Shown in pieces: positions 27,496 to 36,040 of a DNA stretch of 64,000 bases (position 1 is the first letter of the stretch; every line of letters begins with the position of its first letter). Below the pieces are notes generated by a model. It made no database searches and was not told where the DNA came from. It saw only the letters and a list, made by a program, of their open reading frames with translations. Source of the DNA: Paraburkholderia aspalathi (GTDB lineage Bacteria; Pseudomonadota; Gammaproteobacteria; Burkholderiales; Burkholderiaceae); NCBI RefSeq assembly GCF_900116445.1, contig NZ_FPBH01000009.1, positions 186,001 through 250,000 of the forward strand. The letters are read 5' to 3'. A program made the position numbers and the translations under genes.

Positions 27496-28275
27496 TCAAT
27501 CTCCATGTTGAATGGCAGAAAAAACGCCAGCCGAGATCATCCCTGCCATGTTGGCCTGGAGATCGAAGGAAGAGGTTTCTTCAAATGCAGCAGCGACCGC
27601 TTCGCCCAGTGAGGCGCCCGCGAGAAGGGTGATAAGGAACGTTGCACCGCCCGCCGGCAGACGCGAGACGATGACGTCCTGCTCCGGTCGTGTCACAAGT
27701 GCATCCTCGGGTTCGTTTGACCGTAGCGGGGAAACAGGACCATCCGTGCGGTTCATCGCGAAGATTGCGACGGCCGGATAGGCTGAGCGCACGATCCGCG
27801 CCGCGGGGTGCGGTCTGAAACGCAGCCCGGCCAGCGACGCGGCCTCGATATCTCCTAGCGCCTCGGTAGCGAGCACAGGCAGGTCCGCAGCGTGATAGGC
27901 ATCCAGCCACGCACGCTCGACGCGCGCCGTGTCCGCAAGCCACGGCATTTCGCGGGCGTATTCGTAGGATTCGATGAAGGCAGGAAAATCCCGCCCGTAC
28001 TCGAACAGTAACGGCGAAACGGGAGGCGTCTCGCGGATATGGAAACGGGCCATCGCCCTGAAGAAGTCGACGCCAGTGATGCGCTGGATAGCAGGGTAGA
28101 TCGCTGCCAGTGCATCAATGAGCCTGACCGTGACGTTGTTGCGATAAACGTTGTAGCGCTTCACTACACGCTTCCCTGGTGCGGCCACTAGGTCTTCAGG
28201 CGCTGCGATCGCTGGGTCTATCAGTCCCGGTGCAAACGCTGTGGCGTACTGGCACGAACGATTTTCAGGCGTCAT
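27496..28275 (-). CDS. bufC: bufferin maturation partner BufC (DUF2063)
   Basis: 259 residues with the DUF2063 N-terminal pattern (YNVYRNNVTVRLIDALAAIYPAI, FFRAMARFHI, YGRDFPAFI). These helical proteins partner the MNIO enzymes and bind the precursor peptide. Despite the old name 'putative DNA-binding', they act in peptide modification. Its ATG (28275) overlaps the end of bufB by 11 bases, which suggests coupled translation and a complex of the two. Confidence 0.9.
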   Translation of the reverse strand: MTPENRSCQYATAFAPGLIDPAIAAPEDLVAAPGKRVVKRYNVYRNNVTVRLIDALAAIYPAIQRITGVDFFRAMARFHIRETPPVSPLLFEYGRDFPAFIESYEYAREMPWLADTARVERAWLDAYHAADLPVLATEALGDIEAASLAGLRFRPHPAARIVRSAYPAVAIFAMNRTDGPVSPLRSNEPEDALVTRPEQDVIVSRLPAGGATFLITLLAGASLGEAVAAAFEETSSFDLQANMAGMISAGVFSAIQHGD

Positions 28276-29194
28276 GGCTGAGCTCCTGCGCGAGTGACAT
28301 TCCGTGCTCAGCCATGATTCGCCGTGCTGTCGTTGCCTGATCCCGCAACACGGGCCACGCGGGAAGATTGCTATCCCATTCGATCAATGCCGGCCTCGGG
28401 CCAATCCGCGATACGACATGCCTGTAAAGATTCCAGACCGGATCGGCGATGGCGCGGTCGTGGCTATCGATAAGCAGCGGTTCGTTTTCGTCGTCGCGTT
28501 GCTCGCTGTGCCCGGCCAGATGTATTTCGCCCACGGCCTCAAGGGGCAATCCGTCAAGGTACGCTGCGGCGGAGAAACCATGATTGATTGCCGAAACAAA
28601 AACGTTATTGACGTCCAGTAGCAGGCCGCAGCCGGTACGCTGAACGACGGCCCCGATGAATTCGGTTTCGCTCATTGTCGACGACTCGAAAGCCACATAG
28701 GTCGACGGATTCTCAAGAAGCATGGGGCGTTTGATCGCGTGCTGAACCTGGTCGATGTGTTCGCACACATGCTCGAGCGTTTCTTTCGTGTACGGCAAAG
28801 GCAGAAGGTCGTTAAAAAACGTTCCGCCATGTGAAGACCACGCCAGATGCTCGGACACCAGCTTGGGTTGGTAGCGTGCAAGCAGATCGCGAAAGCGTGC
28901 GAGATGAGCAGCGTCCAGCGCATGAGGGCCGCCGATCGACATACACACGCCGTGAATGGAGATCGGGTAGTTCTCGCGGATAGCCGCAAGCGCCCGATGT
29001 GGCGGACCGCCAGCGCCCATATAATTTTCAGCGTGGACTTCGAAGAAGCCGTCTTTCAGTTCGTCCGCGAGAATCGCGGCGAGATGTTCATGCTTGAAAC
29101 TGGTGCCGACAAACTGCCGTTCCGCAGCGGTCACACCGGAGGGGCAGCCGCGCTCGTCGATTCCGACTGGCGTTGTTCGGGTGAAATCGGTCAT
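28265..29194 (-). CDS. bufB: bufferin maturase BufB (MNIO, DUF692)
   Basis: About 309 residues, a TIM-barrel of the multinuclear non-haem iron oxidative enzyme family. Candidate metal ligands are visible in the usual places: His54/Glu56 (EVHAENY), His81 (SIHGV), Glu115/His116 (SEHLAW), Glu161 (LLENPS), Asp194/Asn196 (LLDVNN), His205, His225/His229 (EIHLAGHS) and Asp243/His245. Known relatives convert Cys residues of the BufA precursor into thiooxazoles. ATG 29194 preceded by a G-rich ribosome site gives MTDFTRTT; the upstream open frame overlaps bufA antisense to nothing and is not needed. Confidence 0.92.
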   Translation of the reverse strand: MTDFTRTTPVGIDERGCPSGVTAAERQFVGTSFKHEHLAAILADELKDGFFEVHAENYMGAGGPPHRALAAIRENYPISIHGVCMSIGGPHALDAAHLARFRDLLARYQPKLVSEHLAWSSHGGTFFNDLLPLPYTKETLEHVCEHIDQVQHAIKRPMLLENPSTYVAFESSTMSETEFIGAVVQRTGCGLLLDVNNVFVSAINHGFSAAAYLDGLPLEAVGEIHLAGHSEQRDDENEPLLIDSHDRAIADPVWNLYRHVVSRIGPRPALIEWDSNLPAWPVLRDQATTARRIMAEHGMSLAQELSHDA

Positions 29195-29226
29195 GGCCGC
29201 CCCCTTTCCTGTTGTCGTTTGCCGGA

Positions 29227-29538
29227 TCAGGACTTCAGAGCGGTGAGCGAGCCATGGCCGCCACCCGGCACGGCGATACTCGTGCAGGTGCCACCTTGAA
29301 CGAACTTCCATGAGTTGCCCTGGAAATCCATTGCGGACGTACCTTGACACGTGGTGCCAGGACCGGCGGCGCAATCGTTCTGCCCTTTCAGGGCGACGCC
29401 ATAGCACTTTTCCTTGTGAGCGGCGACCGCGGCGCTTGCCTCCGCACTCGTAAGCGGTGCTGCGTGGGCGACTGATGCGAGCAGGCTAGCGACTACGCCG
29501 GCGAGGAGGGCGGAACTGACAGTGGCTTTAGCGGACAT
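29227..29538 (-). CDS. bufA: bufferin precursor BufA (DUF2282 RiPP)
   Basis: 103 residues. A Sec-type signal peptide (cleavage near AHA-A, residue 27) precedes a core with four cysteines at 45, 56, 64 and 85, in the motifs EKCYG, NDCAAG, TTCQG and GGTCTS. This is the BufA1 pattern. In studied bufferins, Cys residues are converted by the MNIO enzyme and the product binds copper in the periplasm. GGAGAAATTCC precedes ATG 29538. It is followed at 32 bases by bufB. A sigma-F-like promoter lies just upstream. Confidence 0.93.
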   Translation of the reverse strand: MSAKATVSSALLAGVVASLLASVAHAAPLTSAEASAAVAAHKEKCYGVALKGQNDCAAGPGTTCQGTSAMDFQGNSWKFVQGGTCTSIAVPGGGHGSLTALKS

Positions 29539-29593
29539 GGAATTTCTCCAGAAGTTGAGATAGAGGAGTACCCGTGCTGGATACATCATCTAA

Positions 29594-29619
29594 TTCGTGG
29601 ACTGGAGACGTCCGGTTAC
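29594..29619 (-). promoter_or_regulatory. sigma-F-type promoter before bufA
   Basis: On the minus strand GTAACC (29614-29619) is followed after exactly 16 bases by CGAA (29594-29597), about 55 bases upstream of the bufA start codon. This equals the -35/-10 pattern that I recall for sigma-F-dependent promoters of Caulobacter. It would allow bufA and downstream genes to be induced separately from the sigma operon start. Confidence 0.65.
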
Positions 29620-29696
29620 AGGCAAGTCATCTTTTTTTTGCTTTCGACTTGCGCGCAACAAAATCAAGCCGCTCGATCAACGAGAGGCCTGAGCAT

Positions 29697-30338
29697 TCAC
29701 CACCGAAGCAGTTTGGGACCCAGCACCGCTCCGAGCGCGACTGGAAGCAGCATGCCGACCACATACCAGATGCTCCAGAACGCAGGGTTCATCTCGGGGC
29801 AATGAAAGCAGTACGCGACCGTGGCGACTGAGCTTGCGAGCAGACCCGAGATGGCGCCGGCGAGCCGTAGACGGGTCGGCGCCAGTCCTTTGACAGCCCA
29901 GAAGATCGCAATGAAGCCTGGAACGGCCAGCAGAAGGATATTGAATGGGCATGTGCGCCAGGTCTGCCCGAGTATTGCGGGCAACCGCTCTTGCGGTGCG
30001 GCGCTGATGAGCACCGCTATGGCTGCAATCCAGACGATTACAACCGGTATAGCGATGACGGGCCATCCAGTTCCGACCTTGGCGCCGGGGCGCGCGAGCC
30101 GAACGGTTGCAATCAGGGCGCCGATTGCGAGGCACAGCGGAAACGCGAGTTTTTCCCAGAAGATTGCGGTTTTGGCGATGGTGCTCAGATCGGGGCGAAT
30201 GCCAAATACGGCAGCCATCAACGCCGTCGCGCCAAGGGCGGCAACCGGCAATGAGATGCCGAACCGACGGGCCACCGTGCCGCTTTTTACGGGCGCTATG
30301 CCGGTCGAGAGCAATCCGACGAGGTCATCTGTTCTCAT
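29697..30338 (-). CDS. nrsF: anti-sigma factor NrsF (DUF1109)
   Basis: 213 residues with six predicted membrane helices. The conserved Cys130 (TWRTCPFNI) and Cys180 (YCFHCPEM) are both present, nearly at the positions (131 and 181) known to matter for metal or redox sensing in the Caulobacter protein. It should hold the sigma factor at the membrane until metal stress. Its ATG overlaps the sigma stop by four bases (ATGA), which fits a one-to-one sigma/anti-sigma supply. Confidence 0.9.
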   Translation of the reverse strand: MRTDDLVGLLSTGIAPVKSGTVARRFGISLPVAALGATALMAAVFGIRPDLSTIAKTAIFWEKLAFPLCLAIGALIATVRLARPGAKVGTGWPVIAIPVVIVWIAAIAVLISAAPQERLPAILGQTWRTCPFNILLLAVPGFIAIFWAVKGLAPTRLRLAGAISGLLASSVATVAYCFHCPEMNPAFWSIWYVVGMLLPVALGAVLGPKLLRW

Positions 30339-30886
30339 GCCATTCTCCGGACGTATGTGGCCAGAGCCTTGAGACCCCTATGGATGCTGACCTTGACGGC
30401 CGACTCCGATAGCCCCGTCAAGCGGGAGGCTTCGGCGACTGAAAGTCCCTGCAGCTTGACGTGCACGATCGAGAGCCGCTGCTTGTCGGGCAGGTGATCG
30501 AGCAGTTTCCCGATGTCGCGATGGGCATCGGTCGGTTCGTCGGCGGACTCGGCGAAAATGTCGTCGTGCTCGTCAAGGGGGTCATGCAGCGACTCCCGTC
30601 GCGCACGCGTTCTGAAGAAATCCATCAGTTTATAGCGCGCGATCGCGTGAACCCACGCGGTCAGAGGCTCATCCGGCCGGTATGTATGACGTGCATTATG
30701 CACGGCCAGCAGGATTTCCTGAACGAGATCCTCGACGTCATCGTGAAGTTGGGGAATCCGTTTGCGAAGATAGCCACGCAGGTGACGCGTCAGTTCGGAC
30801 AGAAACGCGCGGTACTCGGATGCGTTGCCTGCCAGGCCCGAGACGAACAACGTTTTCAGACGCTCCTCTGCGGAGTACACGGTCAT
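30335..30886 (-). CDS. sigF: ECF sigma factor, SigF-like
   Basis: 183 residues. Region 2 is visible at about 35-100 (DVEDLVQEILLAVHNARHTY, AWVHAIARYKLMDFFR) and region 4 at about 125-180 (LPDKQRLSIVHVKLQGLSVAEA, then SESAVKVSIHRGLKAL). It is the first gene of the bufferin operon and directly precedes its anti-sigma gene. AGGA lies before ATG 30886. The frame is open 22 codons further but without support. Confidence 0.92.
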   Translation of the reverse strand: MTVYSAEERLKTLFVSGLAGNASEYRAFLSELTRHLRGYLRKRIPQLHDDVEDLVQEILLAVHNARHTYRPDEPLTAWVHAIARYKLMDFFRTRARRESLHDPLDEHDDIFAESADEPTDAHRDIGKLLDHLPDKQRLSIVHVKLQGLSVAEASRLTGLSESAVKVSIHRGLKALATYVRRMA

Positions 30887-31004
30887 GATGTTCCTGTGCG
30901 TTGCGTTCTCAGACCGCCTGATGCGCGCGTGCTGGCTGTCGTGCGGCACCAAAGCAGGTTTGCTAAGGCTCCAGGTTGTTTTAGATCGGATGATTTAGAA
31001 TATC

Positions 31005-31023
31005 GCAACGTGTGTGACGTTGC
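31005..31023. promoter_or_regulatory. inverted repeat GCAACGT-N5-ACGTTGC, candidate TetR operator
   Basis: A perfect 7-bp inverted repeat with a five-base spacer lies between the divergent sigma factor and TetR genes. TetR-family proteins usually bind such palindromes next to their own gene. If occupied it could affect both promoters. Confidence 0.5.
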
Positions 31024-31064
31024 AATCCCGACCGGGAAGACGTTGCGCGATGGCTGGAGTAAGC

Positions 31065-31661
31065 ATGGTCCGACCACGGGAATTCGATGAAAATGCGGTC
31101 CTCGATGCAGCCGCCCACCAGTTCTGGGTCTATGGCTACGAGGCGACTTCTGTGCGGGATCTTGCGCAGTGCATGGGCATTACGGGGGCGAGCCTCTACA
31201 ACGCGTTCGGGGACAAACGTTCGCTGTTTCAACGGGCGCTGGCCCACTACATAGAAAATAGCTTCGGCGACCGGGTGTCGAGATTCGAGCGGAGCCTGCC
31301 GCCTCTTGATGCCATCAAGGCATTCTTTCGGGAAATCGTCGAGCGATCGGTCGGCGACAGGGACCGTAAGGGATGCCTGCTGGTGAATTCGGCACTTGAG
31401 GTTGCACCACACGACGCTGGTTTCCAGACGATGATCGCCAATGTGCTGGTGGCGGTAGAAGCGTTTTTCCGGCGCTGTGTGCACGCGGGTCAGCAGGCTG
31501 GCGAGATTTCGACTGCCCAGTCTGCGGACGATCTTGCGCGCTTGCTGCTAGGACTCCATCTCGGCATACGGGTGCTTGCCCGGACAAGGCCGGAACGTGC
31601 GCTCTTGGAGGGCGTTGTACGGCCGGCGCTGGCGCTTCTCGAGCCCAACAAACTCGACTGA
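31065..31661 (+). CDS. TetR/AcrR-family transcriptional regulator
   Basis: 198 residues. The N-terminal helix-turn-helix (FDENAVLDAAAHQFWVYGYE, then DLAQCMGITGASLYNAFGDK) is of the NemR-like group. The C-terminal domain has GCLLVNSALE, a motif shared by regulators that sense electrophiles. GGAG seven bases before ATG 31065 sets the start, rather than ATG 31050. Divergent from sigF; convergent with the HutC-type gene. Confidence 0.9.
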   Translation: MVRPREFDENAVLDAAAHQFWVYGYEATSVRDLAQCMGITGASLYNAFGDKRSLFQRALAHYIENSFGDRVSRFERSLPPLDAIKAFFREIVERSVGDRDRKGCLLVNSALEVAPHDAGFQTMIANVLVAVEAFFRRCVHAGQQAGEISTAQSADDLARLLLGLHLGIRVLARTRPERALLEGVVRPALALLEPNKLD

Positions 31662-31675
31662 CGCCTGCATGCGCT

Positions 31676-32428
31676 TCAGCGGCCTCTCGCCAACCCCTGG
31701 CTCGGCATCGAATTCGGTTTGAAGCGCGAACCGAGCCGATACCGCTTTCCTGGATGCACGAAGTGAGCGAGTGTCACCGGCGTGCCGCCGGTCCAGGTGC
31801 GCCGCGTCAGCATCAAGCAAGGCTCGTCGGTTCGCATCTCGAGCAGCGCTGCCTGTTCAGGCGTCGGCAAACAGGCGTCGACGATATGCTCGATTTCCAG
31901 TTCGTAGTGGGACACGTTGTTGTAGAGATACTGCGATGGCGGCTCGGCCGTGAAATCCTGCGTGAGGAAATCCGGTGCGGCGGCGGGGTTCACATACCGG
32001 TCTTCGAACTGAATGGGCCGCCCGTTTTCCAGATGTACGCAGGTCAGATGAAACACCGGCGTATTCCTCGGCAGCCCGAACGCCGCGGCGACCTCGATCG
32101 AAGCGGCTTCGCGCACCAGCGTAATGACCTTGCACGCATATTCGTGCCCTCGCGAGCGAATCTCATCGCGAATATGAGCGATCATCAGCAGGTTCGACTG
32201 CGGTTTGCCTTCGGCGACAAACGTGCCGACGCCGGCCACGCGTTCGAGTTCACCCTCGGCGGTCAGTTCGCGCAATGCGCGATTGACCGTCATGCGTGCG
32301 ACCCCGAACGCCGTCGCCAGATCGATCTCCGACGGGATGCGCTCGCCAACGCCCCATTCGCCTGCACGAACCTTGTCGCGTACAACGGCCTTGATCTGCT
32401 GAAACGGCGCACCGGGTTTTTGAGCCAT
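31676..32428 (-). CDS. GntR/HutC-family transcriptional regulator
   Basis: 250 residues: winged helix-turn-helix (about 8-72, with IPSEIDLATAFGVARMTVNRA) and UTRA ligand domain (about 92-238, with FEDRYVNP and a C-terminal RYRLGSRF). It is highly similar in layout to HutC, the histidine-utilisation repressor, but no hut genes are adjacent. It ends an operon of aminotransferase, dioxygenase and amino-acid ABC transporter, and a GTCTAGAC operator lies at the promoter of that operon (36975). Confidence 0.9.
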   Translation of the reverse strand: MAQKPGAPFQQIKAVVRDKVRAGEWGVGERIPSEIDLATAFGVARMTVNRALRELTAEGELERVAGVGTFVAEGKPQSNLLMIAHIRDEIRSRGHEYACKVITLVREAASIEVAAAFGLPRNTPVFHLTCVHLENGRPIQFEDRYVNPAAAPDFLTQDFTAEPPSQYLYNNVSHYELEIEHIVDACLPTPEQAALLEMRTDEPCLMLTRRTWTGGTPVTLAHFVHPGKRYRLGSRFKPNSMPSQGLARGR

Positions 32429-32478
32429 ATGTACTACCCTTCGATTCCGAATTGAGCGACACCGATTCTATTACGCTT

Positions 32479-33618
32479 TCAGTCTCGCCCAAGCGCCGCG
32501 AACAGCGCGCGCAGAAACATATCATTTTCCTCTTCGGTACCGACGGTCACGCGGACAAGGTCGTCCAGTTCGTATGCGCCGAGCGGCCGGACCACGATGC
32601 CGGCTTGTAGCAGCCGTTGGGCCACCGTTTTTGCGTCGTTCAGGCCAATCGCAATGAAGTTCGCGTGTGTAGGGATGAACGGAATGCCCTGACGCTCCAG
32701 CGCCTGGGTGATTTGCGCAATGCCTGCACGATTCAGACTCTGCGTGCGTTGCAGGAACACGCGATCGGCGAGCGCCGCCAGTGCCGCGCGCTGCGCGAGT
32801 GCATTGACGCTGAACGTCGGGCGGATTCGAGCAATGGCATCGACAAGATCGGGATGCATGATGCCGTAGCCGACTCGCAGCGACGCTAACCCGTACGCCT
32901 TCGAAAACGTTCGCGCGACGACCAGTTGCGGATAACGCGCAAGCAGTGAAATCGAATCGGGGCGCAGCGTGGGGTCGACGTAGTCGATATACGCTTCATC
33001 GAGTACGACGAGCGTATCCGGACCGACCGAATCCAGAATGACTTCGATCTCTGCCGGGGACAGCAGCGTGCCCGTTGGATTGTTGGGGTTGCAGATGTAG
33101 ACGAGGCGCGTTGCGGGGGTCAACGCCGCGCGCATCGCGGCAGGATCGTGACGGTAATCGGACGCCGGCACTTCGATTGCGGTGGCGCCGCGCGCCTTGA
33201 TACTGATCGGATAGGCCTGAAATGCGTACTGCGAATAGAGTCCGGCGGTGCCGGCACGCAAACTCAACGCCGCGCACAGATCGATCAGTTCGTGGGAACC
33301 GTTCGTCACCGCGATGTGGTTGGCCGGCACACCATGATAGCGGGCAAGCGCGTTACGCAGATCGAATGCATCGCTATCCGGATAGCGCGCGAGAGCGGTA
33401 TCCGCGCCGCTGAACTGCTCGGCCAACGCTTGCGCGACATGTGGGCTGCAGCCGAGCGGATTTTCATTCGACGCCAGTTTGATGATGCGTGCAAGACCAT
33501 ATTCGCGCGCAACCGATTGCTCGGAGCGGCCCGGTACATAGAGCGGCAACGCACGGATATGCGCGGGCACCGGTGCGTTTTTCACGGTATCGTCCAACTC
33601 GCTTTTCGTTTCGCTCAT
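32479..33618 (-). CDS. HisC-like PLP aminotransferase
   Basis: 379 residues of the class I/II aminotransferase fold, histidinol-phosphate aminotransferase branch. Motifs: LASNENPLGCSP, YICNPNNPTGT, VVLDEAYIDY, the PLP-Lys in TFSKAYGLASLRVGYG and the C-terminal RVTVGT. Start MSETKSE at ATG 33618 has AGGTGGG upstream and overlaps the dioxygenase stop by four bases. In histidine synthesis the enzyme acts on imidazole-acetol phosphate. Its place in a catabolic transporter operon suggests a different substrate here. Confidence 0.88.
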   Translation of the reverse strand: MSETKSELDDTVKNAPVPAHIRALPLYVPGRSEQSVAREYGLARIIKLASNENPLGCSPHVAQALAEQFSGADTALARYPDSDAFDLRNALARYHGVPANHIAVTNGSHELIDLCAALSLRAGTAGLYSQYAFQAYPISIKARGATAIEVPASDYRHDPAAMRAALTPATRLVYICNPNNPTGTLLSPAEIEVILDSVGPDTLVVLDEAYIDYVDPTLRPDSISLLARYPQLVVARTFSKAYGLASLRVGYGIMHPDLVDAIARIRPTFSVNALAQRAALAALADRVFLQRTQSLNRAGIAQITQALERQGIPFIPTHANFIAIGLNDAKTVAQRLLQAGIVVRPLGAYELDDLVRVTVGTEEENDMFLRALFAALGRD

Positions 33619-34469
33619 ACGCCCACCTGTCCTTGTTCTGCGCGCCACACTATCGGAAACAGCGGGTGCGCCATCGGCGCGCCTTCGGCTAGCGTCTCGC
33701 GCAGACCCGGAAACTCCGGCGATGTGCGCCACGGGCGGGGCTGGTGACGGATATCGTCGCCGATAAAGCGCAGCGAAAACGCGCGGCGCCGACGGTTACC
33801 ACCAACGCCGCCCGAGGCATGCAACGTCAGCATATGAAAGCACACCATATCGCCAGGTTCGAGTTCCCAGCCAATGATCGGATACGCGTCGCGATTGCTT
33901 TCGATGTCGGGCAAATCGGTCAGGCTGCCTTCGGGAAACCACTTCGCCTCGTTGGCAATGAACGTGCGCGGCATCAGCCATGGCCCGCGATGCGAACCTG
34001 CGACAAATTCGAGTGTTGATGCTCGCGCGACCGGATCGACGGGAATCCACATGCTGACGTTCTGGTTGCCGGTGATGTTGTAGTACGGCTGGTCCTGGTG
34101 CCACGGCGTGCGCTGGCGCGTGTTGGGCTCCTTCACCAGCAGATGATCGTGATAGAAACGGGCCGCTTCGCCGCCCATCAACGCACCCGCAACGCTCGGC
34201 GCAGGCGACTCCATGATGAAACGGCGATAACCGTCGTTATCCTGCCAGTTGCAGAAGTCTTCGAAAAACCAGCCTGGATCGTCCGGCCGGCTCGCCACTT
34301 TTGCACGCGGACTCGGTTGAGCGATGTTGTGGTCGATGGCCTCGCGCAACATCGCCAGTTCATCCTCGGAGAAAATGTTGCGAATACACACCGCGCCGTC
34401 GACGCGAAACGCCCGCACCAGATCGTCGGTCACCGCGCGCGCGACGCGCTGTTGAATGGTTTCAGACAT
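33615..34469 (-). CDS. phytanoyl-CoA dioxygenase (PhyH)-family oxygenase
   Basis: 284 residues of the Fe(II)/2-oxoglutarate oxygenase superfamily. The metal triad is visible as H-x-D in TPWHQDQPYY and a distal His in FHMLTLHASGG. The 2-oxoglutarate-binding Arg is in RRRRAFSLRFIG. Such enzymes hydroxylate small molecules (phytanoyl-CoA, ectoine, amino-phosphonates). Start MSETIQQ at 34469. It overlaps the aminotransferase by ATGA, so the two are probably sequential steps of one pathway. The substrate is unknown. Confidence 0.88.
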   Translation of the reverse strand: MSETIQQRVARAVTDDLVRAFRVDGAVCIRNIFSEDELAMLREAIDHNIAQPSPRAKVASRPDDPGWFFEDFCNWQDNDGYRRFIMESPAPSVAGALMGGEAARFYHDHLLVKEPNTRQRTPWHQDQPYYNITGNQNVSMWIPVDPVARASTLEFVAGSHRGPWLMPRTFIANEAKWFPEGSLTDLPDIESNRDAYPIIGWELEPGDMVCFHMLTLHASGGVGGNRRRRAFSLRFIGDDIRHQPRPWRTSPEFPGLRETLAEGAPMAHPLFPIVWRAEQGQVGV

Positions 34470-34507
34470 CTCCGTTTCCTTTATATGTGATTGACATTGC
34501 ACGCTGC

Positions 34508-35302
34508 TCACCGCTCAACTGCCCGAATGAAATCGGCGATGCGGCTGTTTCCTGTCGCGCCGAGAATCGAGTCAGGGGTGCCTGACTCCAGAATGACGCC
34601 GTCGGCGACAAAATGAATCGTGTCGGCGAGCTTGCGTGCGAACGCCATCTCATGGGTCACGATGGCAAGCGTCAAACCCGCATCGGCAAGGGTGCGAATC
34701 GTGTCGAGCACGCCCGCGACAAGCTCCGGATCGAGCGCCGAGGTCGGCTCGTCGAACAGGACGACTTTCGGTTTCATCGCCAGTGCACGTGCAATCGCAA
34801 CGCGCTGGCGCTGGCCGCCCGATAACTGGTCGGGGTAGTAGCCAAGGCGATTGCCGAGGCCAACCTGATGCAGGATCGCCGAGGCCTCACTGATGACTTC
34901 GTCGCGTTGGCGACGCTGCACGTGGATCGGCCCTTCGATCACGTTTTCGAGCACGGTGCGATGAGCGAACAGATTGAATTGCTGAAACACCATGGGCATC
35001 TTGCGCCGTGCAATGCGCAGTTGCGCTTCCGGCTTCGTGCGAAACGTGGCGCCATCCTGATGACAAAGCCGTTCGCCGTCGAAATGGATTTCACCGCCGG
35101 TCGGCATGTCCAGAAAATTGATGCAACGGAGCAACGTGGACTTGCCCCCGCCACTCGGACCGATGAAGAAGCTCACCTCGCCGGGCCGGATACGCAGGTC
35201 GATGCCTTTGAGCACCCGTACCGCGCCGAACGATTTTTCGAGTGCGCGCACTTCGAGAATAGACGTTGAAGGGTTCGCCGTCCCGTTCAGATCAGGTTTC
35301 AA
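34508..35302 (-). CDS. polar amino-acid ABC transporter ATPase
   Basis: 264 residues from an unusual TTG start at 35302. GGAG lies seven bases upstream, and this gives the normal family length. The ATG at 35425 would add 41 non-homologous residues and overlap the permease deeply. Walker A GPSGGGKST, signature LSGGQRQRVAIARAL and Walker B VVLFDEP are intact. Energises the importer formed with the next two genes. Confidence 0.92.
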   Translation of the reverse strand: MKPDLNGTANPSTSILEVRALEKSFGAVRVLKGIDLRIRPGEVSFFIGPSGGGKSTLLRCINFLDMPTGGEIHFDGERLCHQDGATFRTKPEAQLRIARRKMPMVFQQFNLFAHRTVLENVIEGPIHVQRRQRDEVISEASAILHQVGLGNRLGYYPDQLSGGQRQRVAIARALAMKPKVVLFDEPTSALDPELVAGVLDTIRTLADAGLTLAIVTHEMAFARKLADTIHFVADGVILESGTPDSILGATGNSRIADFIRAVER

Positions 35303-36029
35303 GATTGGGCTCCGTGCTCGTTGCGCCGGCCTTGCTTGCGGGAATCTGTGTCGACACGCGCTTGCCGCCGCGGTGTACCGGGGTGAACTTCTGCTCGATC
35401 CATCGCACGCCGCGTGCCGCAGCAAAGCTCATCGCGAAGTAGATGATCGCCACCATCAGATAGACCTGCATGCTCATGAAGGTATCGGCGATCACAATCG
35501 TGCCGTGCCTCAGCAATTCGTTGACCGCGATGAACGACACCAACGACGAATCCTTCAGCAACGAAATGAAATAACCGCCGATCGTGGGGAGCGCAACCTT
35601 CAGCGCTTGAGGAAGAATCACCCGCCGGTAGATCATCGTGTGCGACATGCCGATGGTCAGTCCCGCTTCACGCTGGCCGTTGTCTACCGCCTGGATCGCC
35701 GCGCGGAACACTTCCGAAAGATACGCGCCGAGGTTCAGCGCGAGGCCGAGCACGCCCGCCCAGAATCCCGGCAAGGTCAAGCCGACCTGCGGCAACGTGA
35801 AGTAGATCACCAGCAATTGAACCACCAGCGGTACGTCGCGCCAGATCTCGACATAGGCACGCAGCAGCCAGTCAAGCCAGCGCCGTGACGACAGCCGGCC
35901 TAGCGCGACCGCGAGTCCGAGCGCAATCGCACACGTCATGCTGATGACCGACAGTTCGATCGTCACCCACGCGCCCTTCAACAGGAACGGAAAGTAGCGC
36001 GGAATCAGCGTAAAGAAGAACTCGCTCAT
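35292..36029 (-). CDS. polar amino-acid ABC transporter permease
   Basis: 245 residues with several membrane helices and the EAA-type loop (GAYLSEVFRAAIQAVDNGQREAG). ATG 36029 begins MSEFFFTLI. The end overlaps the ATPase start by 11 bases and the gap to the binding protein is 11 bases, so the three are co-translated. Confidence 0.92.
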   Translation of the reverse strand: MSEFFFTLIPRYFPFLLKGAWVTIELSVISMTCAIALGLAVALGRLSSRRWLDWLLRAYVEIWRDVPLVVQLLVIYFTLPQVGLTLPGFWAGVLGLALNLGAYLSEVFRAAIQAVDNGQREAGLTIGMSHTMIYRRVILPQALKVALPTIGGYFISLLKDSSLVSFIAVNELLRHGTIVIADTFMSMQVYLMVAIIYFAMSFAAARGVRWIEQKFTPVHRGGKRVSTQIPASKAGATSTEPNLET

Positions 36030-36040
36030 GATCGGCGCGA

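Noticed and set aside
30887..31004. A second sigma-F-type promoter before sigF
   Set aside because: The best candidate (AAACC-N15-CGAC on the minus strand) deviates in both boxes and spacing, so autoregulation cannot be claimed from the sequence.
31676..33618. Histidine biosynthesis or hut operon
   Set aside because: HisC-like and HutC-like genes are adjacent, but no other his or hut gene is present, and transporter plus dioxygenase context argues for another pathway.
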